The translations under genes and the position numbers were made by a program. Source: a virus. Taken from it: a stretch of DNA of 21,727 nucleotides. Numbering within the stretch: position 1 is the first letter of the stretch; each line of letters begins with the position of its first letter. Positions 6,001 to 10,676 of this stretch are shown piece by piece. The stretch spans positions 1 to 21,727 of the IMG/VR virus record IMGVR_UViG_3300042305_000424; one strand, written 5' to 3'. Below the pieces are notes generated by a model that was given only the letters and a program-made list of their open reading frames with translations, ran no database searches and was not told the origin of the DNA.

Positions 6001-7773
6001 GATACCGCCCCCTGCCTCACCCCCTGCTCCAGCCAGTCCTCCAGGTACGCCTGTTGTGCCGACATTCGCGCCTCCCATGCGCAGCTTATCCAGACCGAAC
6101 TGCTCCTCGGTCGACGGGTTGATCTCGGGCAGGATAGGAGCCGCGTTCGGCAGCGGCACCTCGATGTCCACCAGGCCAGCCTGCTTGGTCGGCGAGTCGG
6201 GCGGGGTGAAATTCCTGACCGTCGCCGCGGGCGAGATCAGGTTGGAAGTGCCGGCTTCCGTGCGCAGCATGTCAATGCTGATAGCTCGAGATGCCTCTGG
6301 CCCGAGGTTCTCAAACGCACGCCCCACCGAGTCGATCTCCCGCGCAATCTGGCGCCCAGGCTCGTAGTAGCCGGTCGCCGCGGCGGCAACCTGGGGCGCG
6401 CTCATTAGCTTGCCCGTCACGCCGCCAACAACTCCGGCTTCGGCCAGGCCCTTGGTCAGCTCAATGTCCTTGCCTTGGAAGTACTTGTCGAGCACGTTGC
6501 CGCCGAACTGTGCAGCCACTTCCTCGATCGCGTTGGTCAGCCCGTTGGCAGTGATTGCACCTCCGGCCTGCAGAGCGCGCTGACCAGCCACCGCCAACAC
6601 CGTGTTGGCCTTGGCCGGAGACATCCCCTTGAGCACGTCGCCGACTTTGTCGAACACACCAAGCGGCAGCTTCTCGGATACATACTCCACCGCACCCTTG
6701 GCGAGCGCCACGCGAGAGTCGTCGCCTTGAGCGAAGCTCTGGCCAGCCGCCGTGCCTGCCATGCCTGGCAGCAGCACCGCGCGCAGCGGAGGAGCGAACG
6801 CGGCCAGCAGAGACTGCGCGATCTGCGGCGAGTTGGCGGCGAGCTTCGACATCAGCCAAGGCGCGAACTCTTGGCGCGCAATGGCCTCGTCCATCTCCTG
6901 TTTGCCAACCTTTGGCATGAAGTCGCTGGCAGACTTGGCCAGGTACTCGGTGCCAAATGCCGTAGACACGGGCGGAAGATCCTGCATTCCCAATGCGCGA
7001 AGCACTGGGTTGATGGCGGTCTTGTTGAAGGCGTCTGCGGCGACCGAGGGAATGTTAATCACGCCGCTGATCAAGCCCGCGGAGCCGGCGGCAATGGAGC
7101 CCAGCAGCGGATTCTCTTCGGCAAACTTGCGGCGCCCTTCGGCTTCAGCCATTCGGCTGGTAGCGCCACTGATCTCGTCTACGCGCATGCCTTCATCGAC
7201 GACACGCACGCCCTGCGCCAGCATGCGGCGCTCTGCAATCTGCTTGGCTGAGCGGCCATCCATGATGTCGCCAAAGCCAGGAGTGACATCAGGAATTGAG
7301 ACGGGCGAAGCTGCGCCGGCACCAAGCCTGGGCGGCGGGACATTGCCGGGTCCACGCGGAGCATCCAGCAATCTTTGAGCTCGCCCCTCCTGGTCCAAGC
7401 TGATGCGCTTGTTTTCTGCCTGCGCCTCAGACAGGATCTGACGCGCCGCCCGGCCCAGCACATCTGTGCGATTGTCGGCCAGGGTAGTCAACAGGCGCAT
7501 GCGATCTTCAGGCGCGGCCTTGCCGATGATGTCGCGCCGAACGCTGGCCACATAGTCCTGGTTCAGCATCGGGTCGAACCCGGGCGTGCGAGGCACTTCG
7601 CCAGGCTGATCCATCACGCTGCGAATCAGCGGCCCGCCGGTAGGCGCGCCCTGCATGGCTGTCGCCATGTCGGAGTAGTCCGTCGTACTGGCGGACTCCA
7701 CCTCCTCAATCGGGATAAAGCGGAAGGCCTTTTGCTCTTCCTTCTCGAACTCGGAGATGGGTACGAATCGCAT
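1..7773 (-). CDS. Giant polyvalent virion protein, at least 2591 aa (3' end outside window)
   Basis: Translating the minus strand from the ATG at 7773 gives an unbroken frame to base 1. No stop is reached, so the gene continues beyond the window. Order of parts: residues 1-200 polar, with F-R-F-I-P-I-E-E-V near 17; 220-470 hydrophobic/helical, including G-S-I-A-A-G-S-A-G-L-I-S-G-V-I; 568-642 Gly-rich linker; 643-700 small domain; 701-752 linker; about 785-935 metallopeptidase-like; about 1105-1230 conserved module (R-L-D-I-P-A-Y, F-Y-D-R-S); about 1290-1440 RelA/SpoT-like; 1445-1513 linker; about 1560-2010 and 2093-2275 conserved domains of unknown role; 2022-2086 and 2283-2349 linkers; about 2362-2490 ADP-ribosyltransferase-like. 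This is the style of polyvalent proteins that phages inject with their DNA. The five linkers coincide with small nested reading frames. Frame was checked at 5244, 3624, 2307 and 567. Confidence 0.85.
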   Translation of the reverse strand, partial: MRFVPISEFEKEEQKAFRFIPIEEVESASTTDYSDMATAMQGAPTGGPLIRSVMDQPGEVPRTPGFDPMLNQDYVASVRRDIIGKAAPEDRMRLLTTLADNRTDVLGRAARQILSEAQAENKRISLDQEGRAQRLLDAPRGPGNVPPPRLGAGAASPVSIPDVTPGFGDIMDGRSAKQIAERRMLAQGVRVVDEGMRVDEISGATSRMAEAEGRRKFAEENPLLGSIAAGSAGLISGVINIPSVAADAFNKTAINPVLRALGMQDLPPVSTAFGTEYLAKSASDFMPKVGKQEMDEAIARQEFAPWLMSKLAANSPQIAQSLLAAFAPPLRAVLLPGMAGTAAGQSFAQGDDSRVALAKGAVEYVSEKLPLGVFDKVGDVLKGMSPAKANTVLAVAGQRALQAGGAITANGLTNAIEEVAAQFGGNVLDKYFQGKDIELTKGLAEAGVVGGVTGKLMSAPQVAAAATGYYEPGRQIAREIDSVGRAFENLGPEASRAISIDMLRTEAGTSNLISPAATVRNFTPPDSPTKQAGLVDIEVPLPNAAPILPEINPSTEEQFGLDKLRMGGANVGTTGVPGGLAGAGGEAGGGISGGGLGAAGPGDAGAPGLGGGIAPIPGVNDRQAVPAGGAAGQQPAGVAVGGEPLTWTGRAKTGYANEQDAQQAMATASTVIDTRQTHDWRVEPMGNGRFQIVGYQKETNLGTQTTQAQQGQTQGAAPAGQMAGAAQGGTGGIPAATGTPVELSDTERAGLKLAPTAPLRELSSLNKQLDQQLGVTFSPVKSTDLNDSQRLASAVARLMGKTLTVVHQETGAGALPNGMINTVGGKHLFVADDADDAPLAITVHEAYHGLPEAQRKSLNTALLDLFRQDRKDKFLDEFSYTPDKFEEEAPAMMVQAISKREDFWQELRTKMGNKEFGEVAKTIIAKLGDIITGAKKQYGEDFVNKYISDVAKARDLLTTAYSDAMKAQGLQPDVQLEGMTMASERSRIGMDFKDVVKRTPELQAAAERVKAGEMTAAEYDKLVDEYKPVEPYTSVPQPAADADIRTALTSDKVDRIGVPSKTLKAGEPVGLRLDIPAYSNHGTWVVSVHQQESGYNAGKSIGYEPVAAATNVTFGVVEKAALNIAGGKPKATIAVIKGGWKPTTAAEAKLKADQALKSKDWVQVGMDPERHSYFYDRSSMEPVVSADEVIQIGPLVLAKNPTYGQKSEFMFSNRVVPKAIEYQPKRDNFAAPKTSEFLPTELVERARGYITQFKAEAAPVQISGADRVKAEGLLRPRMQAAQEAKLDYDQTILDIAERTGALGQMLAPLKKIKRAAEKLAVEEKFNVDNIKDLLRSTIVVDSYADAPAVVEEIRREFEVVRVKNRTDVEMAGDDVDNKGFLPSGYGDVLVNVRMPNGTLAEIQVNVPEMLAAKGEEGHELYEIERDQPEGSDVRRAVVEAQSEYYREAAAAAARRKYASSEGAPERGSASRSSSSPVASSSLNTRPSGNLTQSSPENEATNSQPAGKEEGTFIGSPDESSVSQPLYASNKAKTAGSYTYTTDSKGRITVSGDVARIRFLTRKLANGIVNDRGVRFNAEDVAKVLKALKAEPKTDASISSDIAGKLSLTPQELASTSLEYQTGLPKDRAFVAPLQGGIPEAVRFLEDRRRASGLRLLDISNLQDQNTLAKLIAAETLAAIRSSGNALEWYDETIAKTLAMAAVKYPELASDVNAQMVFRLAMAITSQGLNVENNLKFTMRQYDAFRRTGSYPEIGEGDSSQAMIGNFKLANELMAEMGQDTFRRFLVTPFTIGELNSAGFDPGGERVDEMVLGSSVFGPKIGFGFYSNLNGNFEPVTMDMWFMRTIGRLTGSLRTFDAERFGGQLERFRKSFDERGSDGVFADRFDAALIERARTDQDAAIELARQVKKAHERDFKENRAAFDAKTRKKSGLVLAADTMVQSIDKPRDVPASGTERRQLREVVRKAVAEVERVYGQRIPPAAMQALIWYPEQELYKALGVKLSVTSQDYAGATEKVLKEEGYDDKRLRAAAQSGARRARQKDGSDVVGGNQAAGTKARQTGPIQGTEREQFLRDRYERAELAKEQVAPRRKGVVFEVAPDPNNESLTAAWRSLDAGQRREISERVVREIVPRVLSQFDTDGIIAAQVGSYLDDTNPSFTLLLDKGDVVEVAKTLGFVLAQDSMMVISPKEFKGGDKVSALSIEVGNKSQAEIDGIYQKLREIRVGEDQPIAGQSYSNGVMTILNYSSVPSAELAILVDQKLNKAYSILTRDVFAAFPEKQEYDYASAANDGRGSRADLRRRARDLRSEATAALKRELSDTGVQFSNRGGSDAAGGGRDRGVGPQDVQAVTPSYGTPREGAASAAAYHYSTQPRTTLDSVMYGTGLRGAEMARLQGADPRLKQRIYFYIDRGTGINPEAGVGGQAHRVNLQNLYDVDEDALRLRRDNESFNDFESAVIDAGFDGYMVRDAGPSGNAVLLGRHAVPVEQLGARSRMAGEPVAPARARVLSDAEKISANKMLPAGQVSGKRWAELISRSMPEVYERLAGSPVWQSDKVMYRGELARELRAQPMFSNRQLPKVSPQSALDADIKVA
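304..690 (-). other. ADP-ribosyltransferase-like domain of the giant protein (ART-PolyVal type)
   Basis: Residues about 2362-2490. Y-H-Y-S (2365-2368), Y-G-T-G-L-R-G-A-E (2380-2388), R-I-Y-F-Y-I-D (2402-2408) and N-L-Y-D (2430-2433) are followed by D-A-G-F-D-G-Y (2457-2463) and a final A-V-L-L-G-R-H-A-V-P-V. This order matches the ADP-ribosyltransferase domain described in phage polyvalent proteins. It would transfer ADP-ribose from NAD+ to a host target. The target is unknown. Confidence 0.7.
729..926 (-). CDS. Nested small gene E, 65 aa, upstream of the ART domain
   Basis: The start is placed at the ATG at 926 because AGGAG (934-938) is 7 bases upstream. An earlier in-frame ATG at 968 lacks a site. 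The frame is +1 to the giant gene. The product begins M-P-V-R-P-M-T-D-E-E-A-E-R-I-F-G-G-G and reads on to L-V-I-F-G-Q-K-R-P, then a Ser/Glu/Thr region, ending A-V-D-A-I-E-E-W-G-R-K-T-F-K-R. Its codons (GAG, ATC, TTC, AAG) are ordinary. The giant frame here uses CGA, GGA, CGG and AGG and encodes an Arg/Gly/Ala linker (residues 2283-2349). This is the most convincing of the sense-strand nested genes. No family recognised. Confidence 0.6.
   Translation of the reverse strand: MPVRPMTDEEAERIFGGGLVIFGQKRPQPSSENSATPESSSATEADPMQPAVDAIEEWGRKTFKR
949..1497 (-). other. Second conserved domain of unknown function in the giant protein
   Basis: Residues about 2093-2275. It begins V-V-F-E-V-A-P-D-P-N-N and contains G-S-Y-L-D-D-T-N-P-S-F-T-L-L-L. 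L-G-F-V-L-A-Q-D-S-M-M-V-I-S-P follows, and it ends near V-F-A-A-F-P. The dense conserved-looking motifs and compact alpha/beta pattern show a folded domain. I have no named function for it. Confidence 0.5.
1518..1709 (-). CDS. Nested small gene D, 63 aa, in a linker of the giant gene
   Basis: The ATG at 1709 is preceded by GAGGG (1715-1719) with a 5-base spacer, within a purine-rich AAGGAAGAGGG tract. The frame is +1 to the giant gene. The product has a polar N-terminus (N-L-E-Q-D-E-H-D-K-R-M), a clear amphipathic helix (S-S-A-E-I-K-L-L-A-Q-R-L-A-K-L-A-R-S-K-G-L) and a Ser-rich tail. It covers the giant protein's Arg/Gly/Gln-rich linker at residues 2022-2086, between two folded domains. No family recognised. 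Confidence 0.55.
   Translation of the reverse strand: MTNDSALQPNLEQDEHDKRMAAMSSAEIKLLAQRLAKLARSKGLSESSSSETDTSALSSPKSK
1744..3096 (-). other. Large conserved domain of unknown function in the giant protein
   Basis: Residues about 1560-2010. Features include E-W-Y-D-E (near 1700), A-I-T-S-Q-G-L-N-V-E-N-N, then G-S-S-V-F-G-P-K-I-G-F-G-F-Y-S-N-L-N-G-N (Gly1823 in the middle), followed by V-T-M-D-M-W-F-M-R-T-I-G-R. The domain ends with A-L-I-W-Y-P-E-Q-E-L-Y-K. The 'G-F-Y-x-N-L-x-G ... T-x-D-x-W-x-x-R' core recurs in phage polyvalent proteins and is loosely reminiscent of a helix-hairpin-helix glycosylase fold. I do not assign a reaction. Confidence 0.5.
3188..3216 (+). promoter_or_regulatory. Candidate extended -10 promoter for antisense gene C
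   Basis: TTGGAT (3188-3193) and TACACT (3211-3216) are separated by 17 bases, and TGA directly before the -10 gives the extended TGn element. Each hexamer matches consensus at four of six positions. Transcription would start near 3223, just ahead of the AGGAG at 3226-3230. In the giant frame this stretch needs codons such as TTA, TCA, GTA and TAT that are rare around it. Confidence 0.5.
3236..3442 (+). CDS. Nested antisense small gene C, 68 aa
   Basis: This is the only supported gene on the plus strand. The ATG at 3236 follows AGGAG (3226-3230) with a 5-base spacer and a promoter-like sequence. The product has E-F-V-A-S-F-S-G-D-D-W-V-K-F-P-D-G-R-V-F near the N-terminus, a beta-hairpin-like stretch, then an acidic helix and a poly-Ala end. 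Opposite it the giant protein is a Ser/Pro/Asn linker (residues 1445-1513) built from TCG, GGG and CGG codons unlike the rest of that gene, whose Gly codons are mostly GGC. The third codon positions of the two frames coincide, so GC-rich third positions alone prove nothing; the switch in codon choice is the better evidence. No family recognised. Confidence 0.6.
   Translation: MKVPSSFPAGCEFVASFSGDDWVKFPDGRVFKLDDATGELLERDALPRSGAPSDEAYFLRAAAAAASR
3454..3906 (-). other. RelA/SpoT-like nucleotidyltransferase domain of the giant protein
   Basis: Residues about 1290-1440. K-D-L-L-R-S-T-I-V-V-D (Asp1332, Arg1335) matches the first catalytic strand. G-Y-G-D-V-L-V-N-V (1384-1392) matches the G-Y/S-H region. 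L-A-E-I-Q-V-N (Glu1401, Gln1403) matches the E-x-Q motif, and G-H-E-L-Y-E (1417-1422) the following helix. The acidic residues needed for pyrophosphate transfer are present. Whether the product is an alarmone, a modified nucleotide or a modified tRNA cannot be told from the sequence. Confidence 0.7.
4969..5421 (-). other. Metallopeptidase-like domain of the giant protein
   Basis: Residues about 785-935. The motif H-E-A-Y-H (His844, Glu845, His848) fits the zinc-binding HExxH pattern. It follows a strand H-L-F-V-A-D-D and A-P-L-A-I-T-V, the usual lead-in in polyvalent-protein metallopeptidases. A downstream acidic stretch F-E-E-E-A-P-A-M-M-V-Q-A offers a third zinc ligand. The domain may process the giant protein itself or act on host proteins; both are inferences. 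Confidence 0.7.
5520..5672 (-). CDS. Nested small gene B, 50 aa, basic, TTG start
   Basis: The proposed TTG start at 5672 has AGGAG (5680-5684) with a 7-base spacer, an unusually good site. The frame is +1 to the giant gene. The product begins M-A-R-K-P-L-K-P-S-K-A-K-R-K-E-Q and is Lys/Arg/Gln-rich, compatible with a nucleic-acid- or ribosome-associated peptide. It covers the giant protein's Gln/Gly/Ala linker at residues 701-752. Codon evidence is weaker than for gene A and the start is non-ATG, so this is the least certain of the five. Confidence 0.4.
   Translation of the reverse strand: MARKPLKPSKAKRKEQHQQAKWQVPHKAAQVASQQQPARRLNCLILNVPD
5859..6065 (-). CDS. Nested small gene A, 68 aa, in the first linker of the giant gene
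   Basis: The ATG at 6065 is preceded by GGGAGG (6071-6076) with a 5-base spacer. The frame is +1 relative to the giant gene. The product is a balanced acidic helical protein (Q-Q-A-Y-L-E-D-W-L-E-Q-G-V; L-A-E-A-W-E-L-Q-D-L; L-P-Q-F-L-E-S-M-I-D-R-L-Y-L-L-E-V). It uses CTG and GAG freely. In the same bases the giant frame reads a Gly/Ala/Pro linker with unusual GGA, GGG and GTA codons. The small frame therefore looks like the one shaped by selection. It has no recognisable family. Expression would come from internal initiation on the giant mRNA. Confidence 0.55.
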   Translation of the reverse strand: MSAQQAYLEDWLEQGVRQGAVSLAEAWELQDLAMQVPPGSEAELPQFLESMIDRLYLLEVRPANSLPA

Positions 7774-7775
7774 GC

Positions 7776-8978
7776 TTACTTTCCGACGTAGCCGATGACC
7801 TTGCCGCTCTTATCCTTGACCTCCCAGCCACGACCCGACACGAGCGCGCCGATCGAGGAGCCTGCAGGAGCGCCCTGCACTTGGGCGATCTGCGGCGGAC
7901 TCTTGGCATCAGAGGGAGCCGGGGCCGCTGGGGCCGCCGCGGGAGCGTTGGCCGATTCTGCACCAGCAGGGCGCTTGAACTGCTTCATCGCCGCATTCAG
8001 TTCCGTCAGCTCGTTCAGGAACGGCTGGATCTCTTCAAGCCTTGTCTTGGCCTTTGCGTCACCAGCATCGGCACGCTTGCGCAAAGATGCAAGCGAGGCG
8101 TTGACCTCGTTCTTGGTGACTCCGAGAGTCAGCGCGATGTCGTCCTTGCTGGCGTTGATCTGACGCTGAATGTCCGCAGTTGTTGCCGGTTTCTTGTTCG
8201 GGTCCGACGGGCTTGCCGAGCGCTCAGCCCGTCTTTCACGGGTGCGCGCATCTGCCTCCATGATGCTCAGGCGGCGATCGGTCTGATCTCCTCGGCGGCT
8301 ACCTTCTGCTGCGCGCTGCCTATTCCCTTCTTCGATCAAGTCCACCTTGCGATTGGTGGCCGCCAGCTCGGCCTTTCGCTGCGTTTCCTTGTTCTCCTCA
8401 GCGATCTCGCGAAGAGTGTCGGCGCGATCTTTCGTGTACGCATCCAGCACAGACGAGTGCGCACCGATCTCGCGGGCGGCCCGAAGAAGATCTTCGGCTC
8501 GCTCGAGTCGCGCATCCCTGGTCGGCTCGGCGGCGCCCTGAATCAAGCCCTGCTTGCGAAAGCTCTCACGCAATGCTGGATCCTTGCGAATCTGTTCGAG
8601 CACCTGCTCTTTGCCAAACGTGTTGATTGGCTCTCCGGCCATAGCCGCAAGCTCGCCGAGCTTGGTCGAGGCGGCCGCGGCATCTGCTTCGAGCTGAGCG
8701 CCCCGGCGACCAGCGCGCTCGGCCCCGATCTCGGTGGCGCGCTGCTGAGCCTGCGCAGTCTCTTTGCTCACGCGCTGCTTGAGCTCTTCAGCTTTCCTGG
8801 CGTCGCTCTCTTCTTTGATGCGCGTGGCTTCTTCGGCCCGCTTGATGGCGTTGGCCTCGCGCCGCTCCTCGTCCTCGCGCCTGCGCTGGTCCTCGATGTC
8901 CTTCAGCATGTAGCTGCCAAAGGTGGTCCCGGCATCTGCGATGCCTTTGCCGATCCCGGCCCAGATCAGTCCGCTCAT
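7776..8978 (-). CDS. Coiled-coil internal virion protein, 400 aa
   Basis: GGAGGAG lies 8 bases before the ATG. The N-terminus (L-I-W-A-G-I-G-K-G-I-A-D-A-G-T-T-F-G) is hydrophobic and glycine-rich, as in internal virion proteins. Residues 25-270 are a highly charged helix rich in Arg, Glu and Ala (for example R-R-R-E-D-E-E-R-R-E-A-N). A segment T-L-G-V-T-K-N-E-V-N-A-S-L lies near 285. The end is Ala/Pro-rich and closes with W-E-V-K-D-K-S-G-K-V-I-G-Y, a small beta-hairpin. It ends two bases before the giant gene starts, so the two are likely expressed and packaged together. Confidence 0.65.
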   Translation of the reverse strand: MSGLIWAGIGKGIADAGTTFGSYMLKDIEDQRRREDEERREANAIKRAEEATRIKEESDARKAEELKQRVSKETAQAQQRATEIGAERAGRRGAQLEADAAAASTKLGELAAMAGEPINTFGKEQVLEQIRKDPALRESFRKQGLIQGAAEPTRDARLERAEDLLRAAREIGAHSSVLDAYTKDRADTLREIAEENKETQRKAELAATNRKVDLIEEGNRQRAAEGSRRGDQTDRRLSIMEADARTRERRAERSASPSDPNKKPATTADIQRQINASKDDIALTLGVTKNEVNASLASLRKRADAGDAKAKTRLEEIQPFLNELTELNAAMKQFKRPAGAESANAPAAAPAAPAPSDAKSPPQIAQVQGAPAGSSIGALVSGRGWEVKDKSGKVIGYVGK

Positions 8979-9550
8979 GCTGGCATCTCCTCCGGCGCCT
9001 GCTCCTCGCCGGCCGCCATGCGGTTGAACTCCTCAGGGTCGACCTGGTCCATGGCCTGCTGCAGTTGCGTCGTGTCCACGCCCTGCTCTCCCAGGAAGCG
9101 CAGGATCATCTGCTTCAGGGCCATCGCCACGTCGGACGGCTGCAGAGGGACGTTGGCCGCCTCGGCGATCTCAGCCACCTCCTCGAGCACGAAGGTCGCG
9201 AAGGCAGCCAGCATCTCGTCAGGAACCGCGCCGTCGCTGCGCTCGTCGATGATGGTGATGATCTCGTAGGCAGTGTTTGCCAGCGCCTCCACCGGGTCAC
9301 GCGCAGTCTTGAGTGCCTTGGCAATGTCCTTGGCTGCCTTGTTCTTGTACAAGGCCTCCATGGCGAACTGAGCGGCCTGCTGATACCCAGGGTCCGACTC
9401 AGGGTCAACGCCCTCACCAGCGGGCTCCTGGCCCTGCTGCTGGGCATTCATTTCCTGCGGCCCTGAAGCTGGCGTGGTGACGGGCGGTTGCTGCATGGCG
9501 TCGTCCACGTCCGACGACGGCGCCATCTGGTCTTTGATCAGTCCTGCCAT
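8975..9550 (-). CDS. Virion-cluster protein, 191 aa, function unknown
   Basis: The ATG follows AAAGGAA. The first 60 residues are polar and probably disordered (Gln, Pro, Glu, Gly). Residues 60-170 are helical with a K-N-K-A-A-K-D-I-A-K-A-L segment and acidic helices (F-V-L-E-E-V-A-E-I-A-E-A-A). The C-terminal end is acidic (E-E-Q-A-P-E-E-M). The stop overlaps the next start (ATGA). Small acidic helical proteins like this are regular members of ejection modules of short-tailed phages, but I do not know a named function. Confidence 0.65.
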   Translation of the reverse strand: MAGLIKDQMAPSSDVDDAMQQPPVTTPASGPQEMNAQQQGQEPAGEGVDPESDPGYQQAAQFAMEALYKNKAAKDIAKALKTARDPVEALANTAYEIITIIDERSDGAVPDEMLAAFATFVLEEVAEIAEAANVPLQPSDVAMALKQMILRFLGEQGVDTTQLQQAMDQVDPEEFNRMAAGEEQAPEEMPA

Positions 9551-9561
9551 GGTCGTTCCTT

Positions 9562-10230
9562 TCAGGCGTAGCGGAAGTTGGCGATGTTGCTGTTCCAGTC
9601 GGCCTTTTGCTGAGCCGTCTGCTTCGCTTGATCATTCTGGGCCTTCTGCATGCCTACGCCCTGGATCAGGCCGCCGACGAGCTGCGCGCCGGACGTGACT
9701 ACAGCCGGCGCAAAGTAAGGGCTGGCCATGGCGCTGGCGATGAAGCCCTTGCTGGCGCCGGCTGCTGCCGGGGTCATGCCGGCAGGCGCCGCCATAGACA
9801 TGGGGGCGCCACCAGTGGCCTGCGTGATCGCAGCCTGCGCTGGGGACACGATTGATTGCGGAGCCATGGACATGCCGGGAGTTGCGGCCGGAGTTGCAAG
9901 CGCCGCCGGGGCCGACGATCCGGCCGTTCCCATGAAACCTTCAGATAGCGCAGTTCCGGCGCCGCTGAAACTGCCTTTCGTAAGCGCGGTAAACGCATTG
10001 CCAATTCCTGTTGCCGCACTACTTAGCCCCGACCCCATTCCAGACAGAAACGATGTACTGGTGCCGATGGTGTTGAGTCCTCCCATCAGAGCAGCACCAC
10101 CGAAGTAGACGGCCGCCGCAGTGAGTAACACCTTGCCCAGCTTTGACTTGGCCACTTTCTTCACGACGTTGGTCACGCCTTTGACGACCTTGCTGACGGC
10201 CCGCCCGATACCCTTGACAACTTTGCTCAC
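9562..10230 (-). CDS. Cationic, membrane-active-looking ejection protein, 222 aa
   Basis: A GTG start at 10230 overlaps the GNAT stop (GTGA) and has GAGGAG six bases upstream. The first 35 residues repeat a lysine/valine pattern (K-V-V-K-G, S-K-V-V-K-G-V-T-N-V-V-K-K-V-A-K) that forms a strongly cationic amphipathic helix. A hydrophobic Gly-rich segment follows (V-L-L-T-A-A-A-V-Y-F-G-G-A-A-L-M-G-G). The middle is Ala/Gly/Pro-rich, and the end is a polar Gln-rich helix with D-W-N-S-N-I-A-N-F-R-Y-A. The make-up resembles virion proteins that enter the cell membrane during DNA ejection; this role is inferred. Confidence 0.65.
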   Translation of the reverse strand: MSKVVKGIGRAVSKVVKGVTNVVKKVAKSKLGKVLLTAAAVYFGGAALMGGLNTIGTSTSFLSGMGSGLSSAATGIGNAFTALTKGSFSGAGTALSEGFMGTAGSSAPAALATPAATPGMSMAPQSIVSPAQAAITQATGGAPMSMAAPAGMTPAAAGASKGFIASAMASPYFAPAVVTSGAQLVGGLIQGVGMQKAQNDQAKQTAQQKADWNSNIANFRYA

Positions 10231-10676
10231 AGTGAACTCCTCACATACGTCATGTTGATCGACTTGCGACCGAATCCCAGGCGCTTGAGAAAGCGCGTCA
10301 GCCGCAGGTCGACATTGGGCTCAAGCTCCAGCACCGCCACCTTGATGCCCGATCGCGACTTCACCCACTTGGCGAACTCGCGCAGCAGGGCCGCGCCAGC
10401 GCCAGGCTTGCGCGTGTAGTACAGCAGCACCGAGCACTGCAGGCCTCGATACCAGAACGACTTCTGCGTCATCGCCGCCACCGCGGCCACCACGTTGCCC
10501 GACTCGTCTTCGCCCACCCACATGAAGTGCGCCGGGTTCAAGCACTGCATGGCCATCTCGCGCATCGCCTCGCGGTCCACAGTGACCGGCAGGGGATCGC
10601 GCATGACGGACTCCACCGCGATGTCCACAATCGCGGTGATGTCGCGGTAGGTGGCCTTGCGGACCAGCATGATCAT
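10227..10676 (-). CDS. GNAT-family N-acetyltransferase
   Basis: A 149-aa protein with the GNAT layout: V-R-K-A-T-Y-R-D-I at the N-terminus, a strand W-V-G-E-D-E-S-G-N-V-V-A-A-V near 53-66, and the acetyl-CoA loop R-K-P-G-A-G-A-A-L-L-R-E-F at 89-101. The final motif L-K-R-L-G-F lies at 130-135. It should transfer an acetyl group from acetyl-CoA to an amine, but the substrate cannot be read from the sequence. It overlaps both neighbours (ATGA and GTGA). AGGA five bases before the ATG at 10670 suggests translation may begin there (M-L-V-R-K) rather than at 10676. Its place among virion genes suggests modification of a virion or host protein. Confidence 0.85.
   Translation of the reverse strand: MIMLVRKATYRDITAIVDIAVESVMRDPLPVTVDREAMREMAMQCLNPAHFMWVGEDESGNVVAAVAAMTQKSFWYRGLQCSVLLYYTRKPGAGAALLREFAKWVKSRSGIKVAVLELEPNVDLRLTRFLKRLGFGRKSINMTYVRSSL

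Noticed and set aside
4261-6408. Long open frame on the plus strand, 715 codons
   Set aside because: It lies antisense to the giant gene, whose frame carries recognisable domains. Its product is Leu/Arg/Gly/His-rich without motifs, as expected opposite a GC-rich coding region.
7881-9269. Long plus-strand frame opposite the 400-aa and 191-aa genes
   Set aside because: The minus-strand genes have strong ribosome binding sites and overlapping starts. The plus frame crosses two of them and looks like a shadow.
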